Shown here: positions 47,307-57,342 of the stretch, piece after piece
Numbering within the stretch: the first letter of the stretch is position 1
Layout of the letters: each line of letters opens with the position of its first letter
Source: Boswellia sacra
Lineage: Eukaryota; Streptophyta; Magnoliopsida; Sapindales; Burseraceae
Length of the DNA stretch: 64,000 nt
NCBI GenBank assembly: GCA_013180625.2
Contig: SNVD02013908.1
Span: 782,194-846,193 of the forward strand
Reading direction: 5' to 3'
Translations under genes and position numbers: made by a program
Notes under the pieces: model-generated
Databases searched by the model: none
What the model was told of the DNA's origin: nothing
Seen by the model: the letters and a program-made list of their open reading frames with translations, nothing else

Positions 47307-50290
47307 GATTAATTAAATGAGTAACAATTAATTGTTTCATAATTTTAAATTAATAAATAATATATTAATTATTGTAATAACATAAAATAATTTTTTAAAA
47401 TATAATAGTATCTTATTTTGTTAAAGACACTAACTAATTTTTAAATTGATCATTTTCAATTTATGTTCCGGCTATTATTTGTTTAATTATTATAAACCGC
47501 TTTTTACCATGACTTGATTAAATGTGTTGTTTTATATTTTGAAAATACTACAATATAGTTGTTAATGGTTTTCGTTTAAATATTATTATCTACTATTCCA
47601 TGATGATTGATTTTTTTTTTTTTGTGATATGTTAATCATTATTTTATGAATTAATATAATACACTCGTATGGAACAAAAAGTAGGGTTGAGAAAGAATTT
47701 CCTTAGCAGGGATCAAAGTTCCCAACCCCATTCTACCTAAAATAACATAACGAATGGCAAAAAATAGGTGAGATTAGAAGGTAAGTCCTCCCTATCACGC
47801 AATGCCCATTGTCATCTCTGCACATCTCTTTTATGCCCTTTCAAACATCACATTCACATATGCCTTTACCTTTCCTATAAACTAAGAAAACTAAGCGAAA
47901 ACAAATTAATTAATTGTGTAATGCATAAGCGGCCTTTTTTTTCCTTAAAAAATTAAGATTCCCAACTCAAAACCATTTGTAAAATTATTTTGTGCGATCT
48001 ACCTCTCGGATTTTAGATTTCATTTGTTTTAAGAAATCTTTCTCTCGTTCTCTTTCTCAATCTCTACTAGATTTACTTTATTGATCAAAATTTGCAGATA
48101 GAAAGAAAAAATTGAGGAGTTCTTTTCAGTTGGGTAGTTTTATATTTATTTAAAAATTGATTTCCAAACAGAAATAGCTTTTGCTTTTCAATGACTTTAG
48201 ATGTGCAAGATTATATAACATAGTATGTGACAAAAAATAAGAAATTAGAGTTTATAACATAAGAAAACATATTATTTGTATTTAAATTAATTGTATTTTA
48301 ATAAAATTATTGTTATTATGTCTTTAATAATAATTTGATTAATATTTATGCTTTTTCATGTTTTTATTAAAATTAGAGTATAAAAAGCACTTTTGATATA
48401 GCCTTATAGTTATTTATATTCTATTTCTGTAATTCTAAAGTGTGCTACTACACTTATAACTCATCTATAATCAATATCAATTCTTATATAACATAAGTTG
48501 ATAAAATATCACTGGATAAAAAAATAAATAAATAATATTAAATTTTATGACATAGTAATTATTTATTTAATAATATATTGAGAACTTGTTATATAAAGAT
48601 TTGATTATAAATGTTTAGTAATTGTATCATTATTCAATTCAAAAAAATAAAATTAACCCTTAAGGTATGATGGGCCGGGTCCAAGTCCTACCCAGAGTTT
48701 GTCGGCCCTGTTGATGTTAGTCCAAACTCACGATGACGATTTGACAGCCTGCATTGTCAAATGTCAATGGAGCTGGGCTGGCCACCATAGGATCTCATTC
48801 TCACCACCACAATTCAACTCCATGTATATTAATATTACAGCGAAAATCTTGAAACACGATTAGCATTGGCACATTCAAGAAAATTTTTTTTTTAATTTAT
48901 TTTCTGTTTTATTTATTTATATTAGGAAGAACTCTGTATAATAAGCACATAAGTGCAGTATTAGATTTTAACTGATTGTCTATTAATTTTCTAAAATAGA
49001 GAGTGAAAAGATCCAAAAATATTTCACAATGATTTATAAAGGAGAGCGGGTTGCGTGACTTGTATGAATTGGCTTGTTGGGAGAGGAAAGGAGAGGAGAA
49101 GAAGGATTTCTTTTGCTTGTTTCGTGAAATTAAAGATTTCTGCGTGGGAGTTAATAAAGTTGGACGTGTTTCTTTACGAATAGAAGCTGGATAGGTGGCT
49201 TGTTTTCCGCGTTCTACTTATTAACCCATACAATTTTTATTTTTCTATACGAGATGTGCAGGTCCACCGCCACTACTGTCTCATCTCTTCAATTATTACA
49301 TTACCAAACAGTGTAAACTGTCATAAATTCATAATTCATTTAAGCGGTGATGCACAGCCTTCTAAAATTAGTTACTCTATGAATTATATATGCAAAGTCG
49401 GCTATTGAATCTAATGAGAATATATTTTTTAAAAATAATTAAATATTATATTTATAAAATCTATATAAAAAATTAATGTAACGTATGTAATGAATAAAAA
49501 ATTAATAAAATTCATTAATATAATAAATATTAATAAATTATGTGATATTAAATTAAAGATATGGCATCAATTTTACTATCTAGACTTTATAAGTATAATA
49601 TTTTTTTATATAATTAGTATAAATAATTAATAAATAATGAAATTTAATGTGAGTTAGTTATTTTATTAGTGAATAAAAAATGTTGATAAGATTTTATCAA
49701 CTTATTATTATTAAAATTAGCATTGTTAATCACTACACTACGTAAAATAGCGATTCAACAACATTCATTTTTGCCTTAAAGAGTAACTGATGATGATCTC
49801 TATACACGCTAACATAACACGCAATTGCTGTTAGTCAAAATATATAAGTTGTCTCACAGGCATCGCATCGCATTAGTGGCCTGTGGCCGCAAATTCACAC
49901 TCATATGGGCTGGACCACAGCTGATCTTCACTTTACTTGCTTCAAATTCAATCATATGTCTCTCTCACTTCCCATGTGAGCACCGACAGCGCCAGCTGCA
50001 TCTCATCATTCTCTCTCTGTCACTCATCATCACCTACATTCCCACTCCTCCTCCACTTCCCTCATCTCCCGTCACCATCCCATCAAATTCTGCCACATCA
50101 CCCAAACATCAACCTAAACCACCCACCACCCGACACGTTCTCTTTTAACGAAAAATTCCAATACTCTCACCCACACAAGAACATATATTCACGCGGTTCT
50201 TTCATTTATCTTTTCCTTAATTTTAATTTAATTAATATTTTTGTTATTATTTCTGCCACTTTACTGATTGCCTTATATCACTGCGTTTTG
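47307..50290. other. AT-rich intergenic DNA upstream of the Ole e 1-type gene
   Basis: No gene supported from 47307 to about 50290. The last few hundred bases (49860-50290) become pyrimidine- and CA-rich and are probably promoter and 5'-UTR sequence of the next gene; open frames across them are non-coding read-through. Confidence 0.5.
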
Positions 50291-50294
50291 TATG

Positions 50295-50318
50295 CTCTCT
50301 CTCTCTCTCTCTCTCTCT
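50295..50318 (+). repeat. (CT)12 microsatellite in the promoter/5' UTR
   Basis: Twelve CT units, 63 bp before the start codon of the Ole e 1-type gene. CT tracts near plant transcription starts often act as promoter elements; that role is inference here. Confidence 0.85.
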
Positions 50319-50323
50319 GTGCG

Positions 50324-50331
50324 TTTAAATA
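50324..50331 (+). promoter_or_regulatory. TATA-like element of the Ole e 1-type gene
   Basis: TTTAAATA lies 50-57 bp upstream of the ATG, just after the (CT)12 tract. Confidence 0.35.
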
Positions 50332-50380
50332 CACAAACTCGCATTTTCGCCTCCCAAATCCGAATCGATCGACGAAGACA

Positions 50381-51726
50381 ATGGCTAGAACATTCTTGCT
50401 CATCGCTCTCTGCGTGCTTCCGGCTGTCGTGAGCGCCATTCGTCCTGCCAGTGACCCCTACTACGTTCAAGGATGCGTCTACTGTGACAGGTGCCAGGCC
50501 GGTTTCGAGACCTCCAAGATTGACTACATTGCGGGTACTTTCACCTTTCTTCTCTTACTATTTTTTCCTTTCTGTACTAAACGATCTGGGAATGGTATCA
50601 ATTGCTACTCCTGGATCTACTCAATGTCGTTCTTCTCTACCTGAATCTAGGGTTTTCCTCAGTGTTCAATGCGGATAAATGTAGCAACTTTACTATCACA
50701 CAACCTAAATAACCCTAGAACTGGCCTTAGCCGTCTGTTTGTGAACGACTAATAGGAACCTCAAAAAGAAATAGCCAAAGTTTCGACGGGTTTTCCAAAA
50801 ATAACCAATTTTTTAAAACGTCAGATGTGATAGCCAGTAGCCACACAGTATATATATATATATATAAGCTCCAATGTTATACGACTCTAGAGCTTTTCTG
50901 GACTGTAGAGCTGCAGAGCGAGTATATGAAATCTATTTTTTATAAAAAAAAATTGTCGTTATTTTTCAAAATGCTTTGCATAATTTGATTTATTTATTTT
51001 TTCAAAGACACCTATTATTTTTGAGGCGAAAATTGGAGTTTGAAGATTGAGGTCGAGTTGATTGGATCTAGCTACGGTCGTCTAGTTGTGTTGTATGTTT
51101 CCAAATTTGTGAGATAGTCGAAATTACTTATATGATTAATATTTGTTATAATGTCGCTTTCTTGTTCGAATATATTTGAGAAATTATTAAACCAAAAATT
51201 AGAATTTGTAAAGTGTTCCAGACTGTGGTTTACAGACCCATTGCCATTGGAGGATTGGATTGTAGATAGCCTTTAGCAGTAGGTACCATGTTTGGTCAAA
51301 TTTGATCCGAGGATTAAAACTCTAGGATTCTGTTGGGATCTAGGATTCTTTTGGGAATAATCAATTAATAACTAATTTGTTATTATTCATACAGGTGCCA
51401 AAGTCAGAATTGAATGCAAAGACAGGAAGTCAATGGAACTCGTTTACACCAAGGAAGGAACAACAGACTCAGAAGGCAAATACAGGATTCCTGTCAATGA
51501 AGATCATGAGGACCAGATTTGTGATTGTAAGCTTGTTCACAGCCCCCGCCCTGACTGCAAAGCACTCACCCCTGGTCGCGAATCTGCCCGTGTGATCCTC
51601 ACCAGTACCAATGGGATGGTCTCACGCGAACGTTATGCTAATGCAATGGGCTATATGGCTGATAAACCTGATGCAGGCTGTACCGAGGTTCTCAAGCAAT
51701 ACGAGGAAGAAGAATCCAATGACTAG
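50381..51726 (+). CDS. Pollen Ole e 1 / LAT52-type secreted protein, two exons
   Basis: Exon 1 50381-50534 and exon 2 51395-51726, joined G|GT across an 860-bp GT-AG intron, give 161 residues. A hydrophobic signal peptide (MARTFLLIALCVLPAVVSA) precedes a Cys-rich mature part: VQGCVYCDRCQAGFET, then AKVRIECKDR, DHEDQICDCKLV, PDCKAL and DAGCTEVL. That spread matches the Pollen_Ole_e_1 family, which is secreted and held by disulfides. The VYTKEGTTDSEGKYRIPV stretch is the typical extensin-like beta-rich core. The C-terminus is acidic (YEEEESND). Members include tomato LAT52 and broader non-pollen homologues, so pollen specificity cannot be assumed. A TATA-like TTTAAATA is at 50324-50331, and a candidate AATAAA polyadenylation signal at 51954-51959. 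The gene is intact. Confidence 0.93.
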
Positions 51727-52130
51727 AGAAATAGGGCGGGGCTTTTGTTAATGTGTCTTCTAATGGATTAATCTCTGTTCTGTTTGCCCCATGATCATTA
51801 TATCATATCTAGTATTATTTGTTATTAATGTTTGGATTGTTCTGTTATGTCTATGTTTAGAGGATTGTTTATTTATTCTTGTTAATGAACTCTTACAATT
51901 AAGTTACATGCAGTGACTCACTTTTGTTGTTGCCCATATCGGTATATGCCTTCAATAAATCAATCTTTGCATTCTTTGAATCAGTGTAAACCGGCATGCG
52001 TTGAGTTTTGATAGCTTAATGGGTTGATATGTGTAGCAACTGCGTAATTGGACATTTGCTGGAAGCTAGTCAGCGTAGGCAGCTGGAATGGGGTGTGTGC
52101 GCTAAATGATGTTGAGCTGTTTAAATAAGG

Positions 52131-52250
52131 GAAAATTGAAAAAATGGACAAATTTAGGGGGCTGGTTTGAAAAATGGACATGTTCTGAAATATTTTCATC
52201 CCATAGACACTTTTGTGTCTAAAAGACAAAAACACCCCTGTCCTAAAATA
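52131..52250. other. Possible terminal repeat of the mudrA-bearing MULE
   Basis: The segment GGGAAAATTGAAAAAATGGA through about AAAACACCCCTGTCC has the style of plant MULE terminal repeats (AT-rich start, then TGGACA phrases and a run of C). No inverted partner was found to the right, up to 61400, so the boundary is only suggestive. Confidence 0.3.
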
Positions 52251-52614
52251 AATTCCCAAAACCTTGTTATTTCATATCCTTCGGACAAATTTTTTTAAGA
52301 AAGACAGTAAAGCAAGACACAGAACAACGGAAACCAGTAACAGCTCGAATCACTTAACTTCACTGTCCCGAAACAACCTCAATATCTGAAGCAGTAAGCA
52401 AAACGCGTAAGAGCAACTTTTCCTTAATCTCTCTGTAAATGGCATGAAAATTTAATGTATGTGTAGTGTTTTCGTCATTGCTCGCATTGGTAACTGACAA
52501 CCGCATTATATAGCTTAAAAATGGTTTATGTATGTGAACTAAGGGTAGAGATAGTGCCGTCTGTGTGAAAAAATGCTGGAAATTGGCTGTCGGTGTGCAA
52601 AAATGGGTTTTCGC

Positions 52615-53066
52615 AGTCGAAGGTCGAAGAAGACGACTGTCTTCGAGTGTCTTCGAGTGTAGTCGAGTGTAGTCGAGTGTCGTCGAGTGTCGTCGAGTGT
52701 CGTCGAGAAGTTCTGTCGGGACCGAATCACGACAATTCGGATGGTGGTTTCGAGTGTCTAGCCATTGCCTCGATTCTAGGTTCGAGTGTTGCGTGTTCGA
52801 GTTCCGTCGAGGGTCTTGTGGATTGTCAAAAGTTCGTGTGTCGCGTGTCGAGAGTCGAGTGTAGGACGCGTGGAACCGACCTGTAGATGTCTCGAACCAT
52901 TCATGTCGAGTGTTTCGAGAGTCGTGGACACCATTTTGTCGAGCTTTCGAGTAAGAGAGTCGAGTGTACAAGTTGACGAGTGTTGGACGACGAAGTTAGT
53001 CGAGTTCGAGTGTCGTGTCACATATGTCGAGTGTCGAGTGTTTTTGTCGAGTCTCGTCGAGCGTTT
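52615..53066 (+). repeat. CGAGTGT-rich array, left of the transposase gene
   Basis: Six to seven 10-bp units of the type GTCGAGTGTC/A occur almost perfectly at about 52640-52705. Looser copies follow over 350 bp (TCGAGTGT, TCGAGAGTCGAG, GTCGAGTT). It ends with the junction motif TCGAGCGTTTTGGCAGAAC at 53057-53075, about 90 bp before the transposase start. The reverse strand is open for over 200 codons purely because of the repeat. Confidence 0.85.
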
Positions 53067-53164
53067 TGGCAGAACGCTCTTTTTTCCCACTTTTGCAAGC
53101 TATTTCATAATTATTTTTTGTCCACGGATCTTATATGATATGATATATCTCAATCATGCAGGAA

Positions 53165-55954
53165 ATGGAAACTTTACGCGTACTCATTGCATATAATGGT
53201 TCATGGATTGTGCAAGAGAACGGTAGTTATTTGTATGCCGATGGGACGGGGAAGCCATTGATAATTCGTAGATGTGCTACTTATAACGAGTTGGTTGACT
53301 GTATTAGTACTAAAATGGGTTGGGATCTTCGTAAGAAAAGAATGAGTTTAGAGGTTCAATTTTCTTGTAAGGGTGTTCTTCCAATGCCGATTCGTATTGA
53401 GACTGACGACGATGTTTCTTTTTTCATACAACATTGTTTGGAGGACCAACAATCATATACACCGTTAGTTGTTAAAGTTGAAGATAGGGAGAAGCAAAGA
53501 CAGAGGTCAGGGTCAGGATCCGATGCAATCCGTTGGCGAGAAGGATGTTCTCATCCCTCATTCTTTCGTTCAGCAAGTGGGAGCAACCAATTAAGTGAGT
53601 CTACTCCTGTTTGTGGACAACCAGAATTGAATGACGATGTTGGCGTTGAATTTGAGCAGTGTTTAGGGCATGCGGGGCATGAGTCATTTGGGGTAGGGGT
53701 GTTATTTCAAAATGAAGAAGGAGTGCCTCCATCGATGCCATCGAGATTGGTACGTCATCTTGACAGCATTAGAGAGTTTGAGAGTGTAGGTAATATTGAT
53801 GATGTTAATGATGACGATGGTGGGAATGAATATTGCGAAGATACTGACGATGGTGGTGATGATGTTCGTGTGCATGTTGACGATGACAATAATGATTACA
53901 CGGTTCATATTGAGAATGATGTTGAGGGATTGGATGATTTTGTTGTTGATGGGCACAATGTAGCCGGTTCACATTTCGATAATGAGGGAGAACGGGAGAT
54001 CTTGAATGATGTGAACCAGGATGAGCCGTTTACCGTGCCTTATCCAATTCACTCCACACCTACCGTGCCTCCTCCAATTCACTCCACACCTACTCGTCCA
54101 GTATATGGCCATCAGGAAGATCCGATGTCGAATAATGACAGCTCTCAGGCTAACACATTCAGGTGGATGCCGCCTATCGTCCATCCACCCTCCACAGATG
54201 CCGATGATGCCTCATCATTTGTAGTTGACGAGATTGAGGTTGGGGTTGGACAGATGTTTAACAGCAAAACGGAGCTTCGAGAGAAGTTAGCGATGTTGGC
54301 ATTAAGACGAAACTTTCAATTCAAGGTGAGGAACTCCAACGCCACAAGGTTTGAGGTTGTATGTCGTGCTGAATCTTGTAAATGGCGTTTACGTGCCATA
54401 AAGGTGGCCGATTCACATTTCTTCCAAGTGAAAACGTATAAGAACCACCACACGTGCTCCGGAGCCGGACTTCACCCAGTTCACAAACAGGCAACTGCAC
54501 ATGTCATTGGCAAACATATTAAGAGCAAATTCGTTGAGGCATCGAGAATATATCGTCCAAAGGATATTATGTCCGATGTTCAGGAGTCATTGGGTGTTAA
54601 CATCACGTACAATAAGGCATGGAGGGCAAAGGAGGTAGCTTTGCAAGAACTTCACGGATCTCATGATGAATCATTCACACTACTCCCTCAGTACATGTAC
54701 ATGATTGAGAAAGCAAACCCGGGGACCAAAACGTCGTTAGAAACTGATGAGGATAACCATTTCAGATACTTTTTCATGAGTATGGGGGCCTCGATTGCTG
54801 GATTTGCATCGTCAATTAGGCCAGTTATTGCAGTTGATGGTTCCTTTTTAAAAGGGAAATATAGGGGTACAATGTTTTTGGCTTCTTGTATGGATGGTAA
54901 TAAACAAATATACCCCTTGGCATTTGGAATTGGGCATTCTGAAAATGATGACTCCTGGAACTGGTTCATGAGACAGTTGCGTGATCATGTTGTACAAAAT
55001 GTCCGAGATCTTGTCTTCATTTCTGACCGTCATCGTAGTATTGAACGTGCTGTGGTTGCAGTTTTTCCTAATGCACTGCATGGATTGTGCACTCATCATC
55101 TCAAGGGTAACTTGAAGGCAACGTTCAAGGACAAGACTTTGTTGGAATTGTACTACCGCGCTGCAAGGACATATCATTGTGCTGATTTCAACTATCATAT
55201 GCGACAAATTGAATCGCATATGCCAGCAGCAGCAACTTATCTTCGAGAGATCGGAGTCGAGAAATGGGCACGTTCACAGTTTCATGGTCGGCGGTATAAC
55301 ATAATGACAACAAATATAGCTGAGTCGATGAACAGCTGTTTGCGACACCATCGATTCCTCCCGGTGACGTTGTTAGCTGATTATTTTCGGGCCAACTTGC
55401 AGAAATGGTTCTATGAGCGTCGACAGCTATTTGCTAACTCAGAATCACATCTCTCACCCTGGGCAAACAAGTTGATGAATGAGCGTTTAAAAGAAGGAGA
55501 TCGTATGAGGGTTAGTGGTATATCTCTTACTATGTATGAGGTTAGAGGCAACGACCGTGTTTGCATAGTTGACATGCACGCGCGTACATGCACGTGCCGT
55601 GTGTTTGATCTTGACCAGCTTCCGTGTGCACATGTATTAGCGGTATGCAAACGTATGAATCTCCTTACATGCCATGATTACTGTGCCCATTGGTATACCA
55701 CCGAAACATTGTTACATGCATATGCTCTCCCAGTAGTTCCTGTTGGAGTTAGTGAGGATTGGGTGGTTCCTGAGGAGGTTCGCAGTAGAGTGGTTCTCCC
55801 GCCAGTGATGAGGAGACCAGCCGGTCGTCCTCGGAGGAATCGAATCCCTTCTGTCGGTGAGTCTAGCTCCTCTCGATCTTGCGGGCGTTGTGGAAGTTCC
55901 GGGCACAATCGTCAAACATGCCGAAACCCAGTTCCGCTGCATGACAGGGGATGA
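53165..55954 (+). CDS. Mutator-like transposase (mudrA/MURA type), full length
   Basis: One uninterrupted exon. The frame opens at 53156, but TGCAG|GAA at 53155 looks like a 5'-UTR splice acceptor, so METLRVLIAYNG at 53165 is preferred; residue numbers below count from 53156. Order: N-terminal PB1-like domain (about 4-100); acidic Asp-rich spacer (about 210-275); an IHSTPT duplication; MuDR DNA-binding domain (about 360-450, with CRAESCKWRLRA and HHTCSG); MULE catalytic domain with Asp561 (AVDGSFLKG), Asp624 (FISDRH) and candidate Glu723 (NIAES); SWIM zinc finger CTC...PCAH at 812-826; CCHC knuckle CGRCGSSGHNRQTC at 909-922. All expected parts are present and no stop is seen, so the element could encode an active enzyme. 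It cuts and integrates MULE DNA in the nucleus; activity is not shown by sequence. Confidence 0.93.
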   Translation: METLRVLIAYNGSWIVQENGSYLYADGTGKPLIIRRCATYNELVDCISTKMGWDLRKKRMSLEVQFSCKGVLPMPIRIETDDDVSFFIQHCLEDQQSYTPLVVKVEDREKQRQRSGSGSDAIRWREGCSHPSFFRSASGSNQLSESTPVCGQPELNDDVGVEFEQCLGHAGHESFGVGVLFQNEEGVPPSMPSRLVRHLDSIREFESVGNIDDVNDDDGGNEYCEDTDDGGDDVRVHVDDDNNDYTVHIENDVEGLDDFVVDGHNVAGSHFDNEGEREILNDVNQDEPFTVPYPIHSTPTVPPPIHSTPTRPVYGHQEDPMSNNDSSQANTFRWMPPIVHPPSTDADDASSFVVDEIEVGVGQMFNSKTELREKLAMLALRRNFQFKVRNSNATRFEVVCRAESCKWRLRAIKVADSHFFQVKTYKNHHTCSGAGLHPVHKQATAHVIGKHIKSKFVEASRIYRPKDIMSDVQESLGVNITYNKAWRAKEVALQELHGSHDESFTLLPQYMYMIEKANPGTKTSLETDEDNHFRYFFMSMGASIAGFASSIRPVIAVDGSFLKGKYRGTMFLASCMDGNKQIYPLAFGIGHSENDDSWNWFMRQLRDHVVQNVRDLVFISDRHRSIERAVVAVFPNALHGLCTHHLKGNLKATFKDKTLLELYYRAARTYHCADFNYHMRQIESHMPAAATYLREIGVEKWARSQFHGRRYNIMTTNIAESMNSCLRHHRFLPVTLLADYFRANLQKWFYERRQLFANSESHLSPWANKLMNERLKEGDRMRVSGISLTMYEVRGNDRVCIVDMHARTCTCRVFDLDQLPCAHVLAVCKRMNLLTCHDYCAHWYTTETLLHAYALPVVPVGVSEDWVVPEEVRSRVVLPPVMRRPAGRPRRNRIPSVGESSSSRSCGRCGSSGHNRQTCRNPVPLHDRG

Positions 55955-56194
55955 TGTATACCAAATGTGTAAACCAAATGTTGATGTTTGCAACATTGTC
56001 TCTTTTTTTTTTTTTTTAAACAAATCCTAAGCTTTTGAAAATAATATATTTTGGGTGTTGGATTTTGGCACTGTAAAGCAGTATTATTGTATTAAACACA
56101 TCTTTATGGGCGTTGTTGTTAAACAAAATAATCTTACCTGACGCCCAACCGAAAAATAATTTGGTATCTGATTCGAAATCTATAAGAAACAAGT

Positions 56195-56680
56195 GTTCTG
56201 TCCAATCGCTCGACGACACTCGACGGTAGAAACTCGACGCTCGACTTAATTAGCGGAACAGAAAATGAAATGAAATGAAGGGAATGAAAATGAAAAAAAC
56301 GAATGTTCGGTCTAAACGCTCGACGCAACTCGAAGGTATAACTCGACGCTCGATCTACACGACACACAGCCCCTCGAAGCTCGATCATATTGAACACGAA
56401 CACGCGAAGCTCGATCAACATGTCACACGAACACTCGAAGCCCGACCAACACGTCACACGAACACTCGAAGCGCGACCACCACGTCACACGAACACTCGA
56501 AGCGTGATCAACCGGTCAGACAAACACTCGAAGCGCGGTTCACTTCGTCACACCAACACTCGAAGCTCGAGCACACGTCAGACAAACACTCGAAGAACGA
56601 CTAAACCTGTCACACGACCACTCGACGCTCGAGCTCACGGCACACGAAGACTCGAACCTCGACTCTCGAACTCCGGAGGG
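56195..56680 (-). repeat. CGAGTGT-rich array, inverted orientation, right of the transposase gene
   Basis: Written on the plus strand as ACACTCGA. About nine units with 31-bp spacing (core ACACTCGAAGC.CGACCA, then CACGTCACACGA) occupy 56375-56650. The outer side carries the junction motif inverted, twice: 56195-56214 and 56305-56324 (on the minus strand TCGAGCGATTGGACAGAAC and TCGAGCGTTTAGACCGAAC). It mirrors the left array, so the transposase gene is flanked by inverted repeats of this type. Confidence 0.82.
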
Positions 56681-57107
56681 TCTATAATGTAATTTGCCTC
56701 GTCTCGACCCTCGACCCGCGACTCGCGATGACTGACACGTGGGGAGCTCGAACTTTGGGGTTTAAAAAGTTCTAGTTCTACCGTCACTTCCCGCTTCACT
56801 GCCATTTACTCCTACAAACCGTTTCAACTCTCCAAACTCACAGTTACGCACAGACAACGGTTGGGACGCAAACAGACGCGCAGCGACAATCATCTCAACT
56901 CCCGGCGACCACAGCACCGATCGGCATTCAGGTACGGCGTTTATTTACCGGCCATGCATGTTGTTTTCACTAGTTCAGTGGATTTAGGGCTGTTTAATAA
57001 TGTTTAGGCCGTTTATGTTTGTATATGTGATTTGAAAATGTATTGTATGTGGTTGGTTTCGGCTGTCGTTGCCGGAAATTTACAAAGGAGTTATGTTGTG
57101 GTAGTGA

Positions 57108-57245
57108 CACACTCGACACTCGGCAAATGAGTTTTGTCGAGTGTTGTCGAGATATGTCTAGTGTTGTCGAGACATGTCGAGTGTAGTCGTGTTATGTCGA
57201 GTCTTGTCGAGTTTGTCGTGTTTCGTCGAGCTTTATCGAGCGTTT
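57108..57245 (+). repeat. CGAGTGT-rich array upstream of the protease gene
   Basis: About ten GTCGAG words (GTCGAGTGTTGTCGAG, GTCGAGACATGTCGAG and others), ending in the junction motif TCGAGCGTTTAGGCAGAATG at 57236-57255. Orientation is the same as the array before the transposase. It lies about 100 bp before the protease start codon, probably inside a 5'-UTR intron. Confidence 0.8.
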
Positions 57246-57342
57246 AGGCAGAATGCATGCTTTGTGGCTGTTTTTGGCTGTTTTTTTGCCTTTTTGTTTC
57301 ATATTGAACTATAATGGACTTCTTTTTGCCAATTTGAAGCAA

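Noticed and set aside
49937..50644. 235-codon plus-strand frame running into the Ole e 1-type gene
   Set aside because: Read-through of promoter, 5' UTR and intron in the same frame; the gene starts at the internal ATG 50381, where the signal peptide begins.
52360..52971. 203-codon minus-strand frame rich in Arg/Thr/Asp/Ser
   Set aside because: It is read from the CGAGTGT repeat array on the opposite strand; composition follows the repeat and there is no domain.
56275..56692. CRISPR-like or satellite reading of the regular 31-bp repeats
   Set aside because: Plant nuclear DNA; spacers are not unique sequences but degenerate parts of the same unit. Better seen as a transposon-associated array.
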